Positions 6,642 to 12,619 of a stretch of DNA of 22,227 nt are shown here, piece after piece. The first letter of the stretch is position 1. Every line of letters starts with the position of its first letter. The DNA is from JBGPJO01 sp964348535 (GTDB lineage Bacteria; Patescibacteriota; Minisyncoccia; Phycocordibacterales; JAKFXT01): the NCBI GenBank assembly GCA_964348535.1, contig CAYGDB010000008.1, positions 1 through 22,227 on the forward strand, written 5' to 3'. The notes beneath the pieces are model-generated. The model saw only the letters and a program-made list of their open reading frames with translations, searched no databases and was not told where the DNA came from. Made by a program: the position numbers and the translations under genes.

Positions 6642-7710
6642 ATTCGGTCCGGAATACGTCTTGAGAGTGTACGACCCAAGTATTGAAATGGAAGGATTTT
6701 TGGTTATAGACAATACCACCCTCGGTCCTGGTAAAGGAGGTATCAGAATGACGCCATATGTTAGCGAAGAAGAAACAAGACGGCTCGCGAGGGCAATGAC
6801 ATGGAAAAACGCTTTGGTTGATTTGCCGTTCGGCGGAGCAAAATCCGGAATTGTCTGGAAAGGCGGTTCAGAAATATTAAAAAAGATTCACATCCAAACA
6901 TTTGCTAGAATGATTAAATCTTTTGTACCAAAAATATACATTGCAGGTCCTGATGTCAGCACGGGACAAAAAGAAATGGAATGGTTCGTTGAAACCATCA
7001 AAAACAAAAAAGGGGCGACAGGAAAACCAAAAAAACTTGGTGGCTTACCGCACGAGCTTGGAAGCACTGGCTTTGGCGTAGCTGAAGCAGCAAAAGTAGC
7101 AATGGAAATAGCAAATATTGATATCAAAAAAGCGACAGTGGCGATTGAAGGCTTCGGCAATGTCGGAACCTTTGCTTTCAAACATCTTAGCCAAGCAGGG
7201 ACAAAAATCGTAGCTGTATCAGATAGCCGTGGCGGGGTTTTTTCAGAAAATGGATTAGACGGAAAAAAACTAACTAATCTTAAATCGAGAGGATTATCAG
7301 TAGTGGATTATCCAAACGGGAAAAAATTAAAACTCGGGGAAATTTTTAATTTATCGGTTGATGTTCTAATACCGGCGGCAATTACGGACTCCATCAATGA
7401 TTCAAATAAAAAATCAATAAAAGCAAAAATTATAGTTGAAGGTTCAAACATACCAATGAGAGAAAATATTGAGGAAGAGCTGTTTAAAAGAGGAATAATT
7501 ATCGTGCCGGACTTTGTGGCAAACTCAGGAGGGGTAATCTCTTCTTACGCTGAATACCGAGGATATGATTCAAACAAAATGTTTAAAATGATTGAAGAAA
7601 AAATTCTAAAAACAACGAGGTCTGTTATGGAAAAAAGTCTTAAGGAAGGTAAAAATCCGCGTCTTGTCGCCATCAAAATGGCAATGGAAAAAATTGAAGC
7701 AAAAATGTAA
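6628..7710 (+). CDS. Glu/Leu/Phe/Val family amino-acid dehydrogenase
   Basis: A 360-residue enzyme of the family that oxidatively deaminates an amino acid to a 2-oxo acid with NAD(P). The dimerisation and substrate domain has 'GPGKGGIRMTP' (33-43), K60 in 'MTWKNAL', catalytic K72 in 'PFGGAKSGI' and D109 in 'AGPDVSTG'. The Rossmann fold has GFGNVG (175-180) and 'VAVSDSRGG'. Conserved 'VEGSNIPM' and 'VPDFVANSGGVISSYAEY' follow. It is shorter than most glutamate dehydrogenases (about 410-450 residues), mainly at the N-terminus. All core catalytic residues are present, so it is probably functional. Glutamate is the commonest substrate in the family but cannot be proven here. It overlaps the preceding membrane gene by 14 bases. 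No other amino-acid metabolism gene lies nearby. Confidence 0.92.
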   Translation: MKKDKFGPEYVLRVYDPSIEMEGFLVIDNTTLGPGKGGIRMTPYVSEEETRRLARAMTWKNALVDLPFGGAKSGIVWKGGSEILKKIHIQTFARMIKSFVPKIYIAGPDVSTGQKEMEWFVETIKNKKGATGKPKKLGGLPHELGSTGFGVAEAAKVAMEIANIDIKKATVAIEGFGNVGTFAFKHLSQAGTKIVAVSDSRGGVFSENGLDGKKLTNLKSRGLSVVDYPNGKKLKLGEIFNLSVDVLIPAAITDSINDSNKKSIKAKIIVEGSNIPMRENIEEELFKRGIIIVPDFVANSGGVISSYAEYRGYDSNKMFKMIEEKILKTTRSVMEKSLKEGKNPRLVAIKMAMEKIEAKM

Positions 7711-7775
7711 CACAGTTACCTGAAGATGCTACAATTAAAAAGTTCCAAAAAAATCAATATTCTAAAATCTAAAAT

Positions 7776-9953
7776 ATGACTCAGTATAAAAATACTCAAG
7801 GAATATGTGTTTATAAATGCGCCATGCATAGAGGCGTGGTAAAAGACGGACCTGGAAAATGCCCAGGATGCGGTATGGATTTGATTCCAGAATCGATCAA
7901 AAAAGCTGATGTCCATGCCGGACACGATATGGGGAAAATGTCGCATATGGATCACGAGGTCGCCATGACGGATCCGCGGATGGCCAAAGAGATGGAAAAA
8001 GATATGCGCCGGAGATTTTTTATTTCCCTAGCCTTTACCGCCTTAATTATCTTATATTCGCCGATGGGAGAAATGCTTTTCGGAATTTCGCTCTTTTCGC
8101 CGATTTCCAAAAACCTTCTCCTCTTTATTTTGACCGCGCCTGTGGTTTTTTGGACGGGTTCAATATTTATTATCGGAGCATACTATTCGCTCAAAGCCAA
8201 AAAACTGAACATGTCGGTCCTTGTGGCAACCGGAGTTTTGGCGGCGTTTGTCGGCAGTCTGGCGGTTTCTGTTTTAGGAGGCAAAGAAGTATTTTATGAA
8301 GCGGCGGCGATGCTCGTTACATTTGTTCTTTTCGGACATTGGATGGAAATGAAATCAAGACGCGGCACATCGGATTCTCTTCGGGCCCTTTTTGACCTTG
8401 TGCCGCCCCAAGCGCGGGTATTGCGGGGCGGAAAAGAAATCTTAATAGCGAGCAAAGAAATCATAAAGGGTGATATTGTGATACTTAAACCGGGCGACAA
8501 GGTCCCCGTTGACGGTGAAATTTTAGAGGGAGAAACTTCCATTGATGAAGCCTTGGTTACGGGAGAATCACTGCCGGTTTCAAAGAAAGCCGGTGATAAA
8601 GTGATAGGAGGCTCAATAAACCAAAATGGGGCCGTGCAATTCCTTGCCACAAAAGTCGGAGAGGATACGGTCCTCGCTTCTATTATTAAAATGGTCGAAA
8701 CGGCCCAAAACTCCAAAGCGCCCGGACAAAGAATCGCCGACAAAGCCGCCACATGGCTCGTTCTTCTTGCCGTAAGCTCGGGTATTTTAGCCTTCCTCGG
8801 GTGGTATCTATTGGCGGGAGCAACGTTTATTATCGCTCTCACTTTTGCCATTTCAACAGTCGTTATCGCCTGCCCTGACGCTCTCGGACTCGCCACACCC
8901 ACGGCTGTCGCGGTCGGAACCGGACTTGGAGCCAAGCACAACATTCTTATCAAAGACGCATCAACCCTTGAAAGCGCTTCAAAAATAAACGCCATCGTCC
9001 TTGATAAGACAGGCACCCTGACGGAAGGAAAACCAAAAGTAACGGACGTTATCGCCATAGGTGATTTTTCTGAAGAAGAAATACTCGGCTTTGCGGCAAG
9101 CCTTGAAGCAAAATCCAATCATCCCGTCGCCAAAGCCATTCTTGAGGAAACAAAAAAAAGAAACGTTGCTTTGCTTTTAGCGGAAAATTTTCAATCAATT
9201 TCAGGATTGGGTCTTGAGGCGGTCGTTGAAGGAAAAAATATCCTGATAGGCACCGAGAGACTGCTTCGTGACCGCGGCATAAGCCTAGAAAAAATAAAAA
9301 AAGAAACTGAAAAAATTTTAAGCGAGGGGAAAACTTTAAGCATAGTCGCGGTTAACAATTCCCCCCTCGGCATTATAGGAATCTCCGATTTAGTCCGAAA
9401 AACATCGAAGAAAACTATAGACGAGCTCAAAAAACTTGGTATTGAAACGGTAATGATAACCGGAGATAATAAAACGATTGCTGAAGCGGTTGGGGCAGAG
9501 CTTGGGATTGAAAGGGTTTTCGCCGAGGTTTTGCCGGAAGACAAAGCAAGTTTTGTAAAAAAACTCCAGAACGAAGGAAAATTTGTCGCAATGGTGGGAG
9601 ACGGAGTGAATGACGCGCCGGCCCTTGCCCAATCAGATATAGGCATAGCAATAGGAGCGGGAACAGATGTCGCCATTGAAACGGGCAATATTGTCCTGAT
9701 GAAATCGGACCCGTACGATATTGTCGCAGCAATCAGACTTTCGAAAGCGACCGTCCGAAAAATGAAACAGAATCTTTTCTGGGCCGCCATTTACAATATT
9801 CTAGCTATACCGGTTGCCGCCGGAGTTTTTTATAATTCTTTCGGATGGTCGCTTCGTCCGGAAATTTCGGCTCTTATGATGTCAGCTTCATCAATCATTG
9901 TCGCCACAAACGCGGTATTATTAAAAAGAGTAGAACCATATTTAAAAAAATAA
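7776..9953 (+). CDS. Heavy-metal (copper-type) P1B ATPase with an N-terminal metal-binding domain and a CPD motif
   Basis: The 725-residue pump moves soft metal ions across the membrane using ATP. In place of the common HMA domain it begins with a heavy-metal-binding domain: C11, C15/M17/H18, C29 and C32 in 'KCPGCGMDL'. A His/Met-rich linker (45-60, 'HAGHDMGKMSHMDH') follows. The P-type core is complete: TGE (262-264), phosphorylated D410 in DKTGTLTEG, the SNHP motif (H449), 'MITGDN', and GDGVND (608-613). The intramembrane metal site reads CPD (366-368) in 'VIACPDALGLATPTA', where CopA has CPC and CopB has CPH. The last helices carry YN and 'MMSASS' blocks as in CopA. Overall it resembles a copper/silver exporter, but the metal is uncertain because of the CPD motif. 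TAAAAT 7 bases before the ATG may be a -10 element. The DUF6629 gene follows after a single base. Confidence 0.9.
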   Translation: MTQYKNTQGICVYKCAMHRGVVKDGPGKCPGCGMDLIPESIKKADVHAGHDMGKMSHMDHEVAMTDPRMAKEMEKDMRRRFFISLAFTALIILYSPMGEMLFGISLFSPISKNLLLFILTAPVVFWTGSIFIIGAYYSLKAKKLNMSVLVATGVLAAFVGSLAVSVLGGKEVFYEAAAMLVTFVLFGHWMEMKSRRGTSDSLRALFDLVPPQARVLRGGKEILIASKEIIKGDIVILKPGDKVPVDGEILEGETSIDEALVTGESLPVSKKAGDKVIGGSINQNGAVQFLATKVGEDTVLASIIKMVETAQNSKAPGQRIADKAATWLVLLAVSSGILAFLGWYLLAGATFIIALTFAISTVVIACPDALGLATPTAVAVGTGLGAKHNILIKDASTLESASKINAIVLDKTGTLTEGKPKVTDVIAIGDFSEEEILGFAASLEAKSNHPVAKAILEETKKRNVALLLAENFQSISGLGLEAVVEGKNILIGTERLLRDRGISLEKIKKETEKILSEGKTLSIVAVNNSPLGIIGISDLVRKTSKKTIDELKKLGIETVMITGDNKTIAEAVGAELGIERVFAEVLPEDKASFVKKLQNEGKFVAMVGDGVNDAPALAQSDIGIAIGAGTDVAIETGNIVLMKSDPYDIVAAIRLSKATVRKMKQNLFWAAIYNILAIPVAAGVFYNSFGWSLRPEISALMMSASSIIVATNAVLLKRVEPYLKK

Positions 9954-9954
9954 A

Positions 9955-10587
9955 ATGTGTTTTTCAGCCACAGCAAGTTTTGCAGCAGGAGGAGCTTTAA
10001 CGGCAGGAGGGGCTTTGACTTTATCAAAAGTCAAAACAAAAAAAGAACTGCCATTTGCCAGTATTCCAATCCTTTTTGGCATACAGCAAATTATTGAGGG
10101 GGTGGTTTGGCTTTCTTTCGGTTCTGCCGCCTTAAATACCGTCGCGACATACTCATATTCTGTTTTTTCTCACTCCTTGTGGCCTATTCTGGTTCCGATA
10201 TCGGTTTTCCTGATAGAAACCGACCATCATAGAAAAAATATTTTAAGAATATTCTGTCTTGTTGGTTTGATTATCGGGCTTTATCTTTTATATTTTATAT
10301 TCGCAACCTCAATCACTTCCAGCATAATCGGAAACAGCATCGCCTATCAATCCCCTCATTTATACACATTTCTGATAATTGCTATGTATTTAATAGCTAC
10401 CTGCGGAAGCTGTCTTTTTTCAAGCCATAAAATCGTCAATATTTTCGGCGCCGTCGTCCTTATCGGATTTATAATTTCAGTATGGTTTTTCATAGAAACG
10501 TTTCTTTCGGTTTGGTGTTTTTTCTCGGCAATTTTAAGCGTGCTTGTATACTGGCACTTCAAAAATGAAAAATATCGAATTTATTAA
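9955..10587 (+). CDS. DUF6629-family multi-pass membrane protein
   Basis: The 210-residue protein opens with 'MCFSATASFAAGGALTAGGA', the signature of the DUF6629 family of unknown function. About six to seven hydrophobic segments follow. 'ELPFASIPILFGIQQIIEGVVW' is the conserved second block (shown here as its first part: ELPFASIPILFGIQQIIEGV). No catalytic motif is visible. The gene starts 1 base after the metal ATPase stop and overlaps the methyltransferase gene, so all three are probably one transcript. A link with metal export is possible from context only. Confidence 0.8.
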   Translation: MCFSATASFAAGGALTAGGALTLSKVKTKKELPFASIPILFGIQQIIEGVVWLSFGSAALNTVATYSYSVFSHSLWPILVPISVFLIETDHHRKNILRIFCLVGLIIGLYLLYFIFATSITSSIIGNSIAYQSPHLYTFLIIAMYLIATCGSCLFSSHKIVNIFGAVVLIGFIISVWFFIETFLSVWCFFSAILSVLVYWHFKNEKYRIY

Positions 10588-11107
10588 AATTGCCGCCAAA
10601 GATTATCGGATAGGCGCTTTTACTAAAAGTTCCAAATATACAATTGAAGCTGTTATAAAAAGAATAAGTTCAAACGCTTCTATTATTGTAGAATACGGAG
10701 CGGGAGACGGCGTCACCACTAAAAAGATTCTAGAAAAACTGCCAAATGATGGAAGGCTGGCTGCCATAGAAATAAATGACAATTTATTAAAGCATTTGAA
10801 TAAAATAAAAGACCACCGCCTCTCCATAATAAAAGGCGATGTTGTCTTTCTTTCAAAAGATTTTAAAAAATTCGGTTTTTCAAATGTTCAATGCGTTATA
10901 TCAAGCATACCGTTCACTTTTTTAAGCGCAAAAGAACGGGATGAAGTAATTTCCAACACAAAGAAAAATCTAACGCCAAACGGCCAGTTTATAGTTTTTC
11001 AATACAGCCCGCTTATTTTTCCACTCTTGAAAAAACACTTTAAAAAAGTAAAAATCCACTATGAAGCAAGAAACTTTCTGCCATATTTTATAATGGTGGC
11101 CGAATAA
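10565..11107 (+). CDS. Class I SAM-dependent methyltransferase, phospholipid N-methyltransferase-like
   Basis: The start at 10565 (MKNIEFIKIAAKDYRIGAF) is preferred over the in-frame ATG 21 bases earlier because homology seems to begin there. The product has 181 residues. The SAM site is the glycine-rich 'IVEYGAGDGVTTKKIL' followed by acidic 'AAIEIND' and 'IIKGDV'. 'VQCVISSIPFTFLSAKERDE' and 'GQFIVFQYSP' match the pattern of PmtA-type phospholipid N-methyltransferases and the related KsgA-like rRNA adenine dimethylases ('SGLPF' position). The short length and C-terminal 'NFLPYFIMVAE' favour the lipid-type group, but the substrate is not certain. It overlaps the DUF6629 gene by 23 bases, suggesting coupled translation. 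Confidence 0.78.
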   Translation: MKNIEFIKIAAKDYRIGAFTKSSKYTIEAVIKRISSNASIIVEYGAGDGVTTKKILEKLPNDGRLAAIEINDNLLKHLNKIKDHRLSIIKGDVVFLSKDFKKFGFSNVQCVISSIPFTFLSAKERDEVISNTKKNLTPNGQFIVFQYSPLIFPLLKKHFKKVKIHYEARNFLPYFIMVAE

Positions 11108-11146
11108 ACAGGTAAACACGCTGTTTGAAAAATGGAAAAACGGCTA

Positions 11147-11175
11147 TTGAAGCGCCTCTTATTTAAGAGTAGAAT
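11147..11175 (+). promoter_or_regulatory. Sigma-70-like promoter for the cupredoxin operon, with a dyad in the spacer
   Basis: TTGAAG (11147-11152) and TAGAAT (11170-11175) are separated by exactly 17 bases, and the cupredoxin ATG lies 36 bases further on. The spacer contains the inverted repeat CTCTTA-TT-TAAGAG (11156-11169). A repressor bound there would block the polymerase, so regulation is plausible but unproven. Confidence 0.55.
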
Positions 11176-11211
11176 TTAGGCATAGGAGCGATTAGAAGTA
11201 ACTAAAAATAT

Positions 11212-11700
11212 ATGAACATATTTTCGTATGTAACCGGTTTTGCGATTTTGATTTTAATAGCGGGGGCGGGATATTTTTTCACGGCAAAACAAAGCGTCGC
11301 GCCATCTCAAATAGCGGTAGAAAACAATCAAAACGGCTCCTCCGAAGAACCGCCAACTAAAACAGAAAATGAAACCGCCACCGTTTCCGACCAAACAAAA
11401 ACCGAGACAACACAAAATGACAAAATGGATGTTTCCCCAAAAACAATTGAAGTCAATTATTCAAAGAATGGATACAGTCCAGCAAATATTGAGATTAAAT
11501 TAGGAGACACAGTAAAGTGGTTATCTGACGGCGCGCCAATGTGGACGGCCTCGGCTAAACATCCGACGCACGAAATTTATCCAGAATTTGACCAAAAAAG
11601 CGATGGTAACACTTATGAATTTACATTCACTAAAGCTGGAGAATGGAAATACCACAACCATCTTTCAGCGAACCATTTTGGCTCTGTGGTTGTTAAATAG
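11212..11700 (+). CDS. Membrane-anchored cupredoxin-like protein lacking the usual cysteine ligand
   Basis: The 162-residue protein has an N-terminal hydrophobic anchor or signal (about 5-23). A Ser/Thr/Glu/Asn-rich linker follows to about residue 75, then a plastocyanin-like beta-sandwich. Cupredoxin marks are 'YSPANIEIKLGDTVKW' (88-103), 'APMWTASAKHPTH' (H117, H120) and the C-terminal 'AGEWKYHNHLSANHFGSVVV' (H148, H150, H155). Classical type 1 copper sites use Cys in the last block (Y/F-x-C-x-x-H). Here that position is in 'YHNH' and no cysteine exists in the domain. Metal could still bind through the histidines. It faces the outside of the membrane. It begins an operon with DoxX and a second cupredoxin-like gene, just downstream of the P1B ATPase cluster. 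Fold likely; copper binding possible. Confidence 0.82.
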   Translation: MNIFSYVTGFAILILIAGAGYFFTAKQSVAPSQIAVENNQNGSSEEPPTKTENETATVSDQTKTETTQNDKMDVSPKTIEVNYSKNGYSPANIEIKLGDTVKWLSDGAPMWTASAKHPTHEIYPEFDQKSDGNTYEFTFTKAGEWKYHNHLSANHFGSVVVK

Positions 11701-11702
11701 TA

Positions 11703-12062
11703 ATGAACAAAGAAAAATTTGTAATTTTACTGCTTCGGCTTGGTGTCGCTTTCGCCTTCATTTACCCTGCAATATCGGCATGGATTGAACCGACTAATTG
11801 GATAGGATACTTTCCCACATGGATGAAAGGATTCGTTCCTGACGCCGTACTTCTCCACGCTTTCGGACTAACGGAAATTATAATAGGTATTTGGATCTTA
11901 TACGGGAAAAAAATATTTATTCCGAGCGTTCTCGCTTCTCTGTATCTTACGGCCATCATTGTTTTAAATTGGCAGAGTTTTGACGTAATTTTTCGAGATG
12001 TTTCAATATTAACCGCATCCGTGGCCCTTACCATAAAAGCGAGCAACAAAAACTTATGGTAG
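11703..12062 (+). CDS. DoxX-like small membrane protein
   Basis: The 119 residues form four hydrophobic helices. 'LLRLGVAFAFIYPAISAWIE' at the start and 'LLHAFGLTEIIIGIWILYGK' in the middle are the DoxX-family pattern (subunit-like membrane proteins linked to quinone or redox functions). The gene starts 2 bases after the cupredoxin stop and overlaps the next gene by 7 bases, so the three form an operon. A role in redox or metal chemistry at the membrane is suggested by the neighbours only. Confidence 0.72.
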   Translation: MNKEKFVILLLRLGVAFAFIYPAISAWIEPTNWIGYFPTWMKGFVPDAVLLHAFGLTEIIIGIWILYGKKIFIPSVLASLYLTAIIVLNWQSFDVIFRDVSILTASVALTIKASNKNLW

Positions 12063-12511
12063 ACAACCCGACTAAGTTCATTATTTTTGTTGGGATTATC
12101 GTTGTTTTATTGACGCTTATAATCACGAGCTTCAAGTCATCGCAAAATGGCGACACTGGTTCAGAGAAAAATACAAAACCGCAATCTTCAAAATCTGGTG
12201 ACGATAAAATAGAAATTCCCTCTTTTAGTCCTTCATCATACGACGCCATCTCGGAGTATACTGACACGGGTTTTATGCCGGCAGTTATAGAAATAAAATC
12301 CGGCCAGACAATTAGATTCACAAACAATTCAAGCGGCCTTATGCAAATATCATCCGTCAAAACAAAAGAAAATTTAAATTATGGAGATTTCAATCAAGAA
12401 AGAACGATTTCCAAGGGCTACTTCTTTGATTTAACCTTCTCAAAAAAAGGAACATGGTTTTATCAAAATTTAAATGACAAATCAAAAACGGGCATAGTGA
12501 TTGTTAAATAG
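12056..12511 (+). CDS. Second membrane-anchored cupredoxin-like protein, metal ligands lost
   Basis: The 151-residue protein has an N-terminal hydrophobic helix (about 6-22), a polar linker, and a C-terminal domain with the cupredoxin layout: 'TGFMPAVIEIKSGQTIRFTN' then 'KKGTWFYQNLNDKSKTGIVI'. This parallels 'YSPANIEIKLGDTVKW ... WKYHNHLSANHFGSVV' of the gene two places upstream. The histidines and any cysteine are replaced (YQN in place of YHNH), so it probably does not bind copper in the usual way. It looks like a diverged paralogue that keeps only the fold. Its ATG overlaps the DoxX stop by 7 bases, which supports translational coupling. The function is unknown. Confidence 0.72.
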   Translation: MVDNPTKFIIFVGIIVVLLTLIITSFKSSQNGDTGSEKNTKPQSSKSGDDKIEIPSFSPSSYDAISEYTDTGFMPAVIEIKSGQTIRFTNNSSGLMQISSVKTKENLNYGDFNQERTISKGYFFDLTFSKKGTWFYQNLNDKSKTGIVIVK

Positions 12512-12619
12512 ATTATAGACACTAGACATTAGAAATTAGACATCCCATCCTTCTTATGTTTATAATCCTCTTTTTCTACTTTCTATTATCTAATAGTCTA
12601 AATATCTAATCCTCTAAGA
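12512..12619. repeat. AT-rich intergenic stretch with repeated CTAGA/TCTAAT units
   Basis: Short units such as TAGACACTAGACATTAGAAA (left) and TCTAATAGTCTAAATATCTA (right) form a degenerate inverted repeat across this 108-base gap before recG. It could fold into a weak stem. No U-tract terminator and no clear promoter is visible. Confidence 0.4.
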
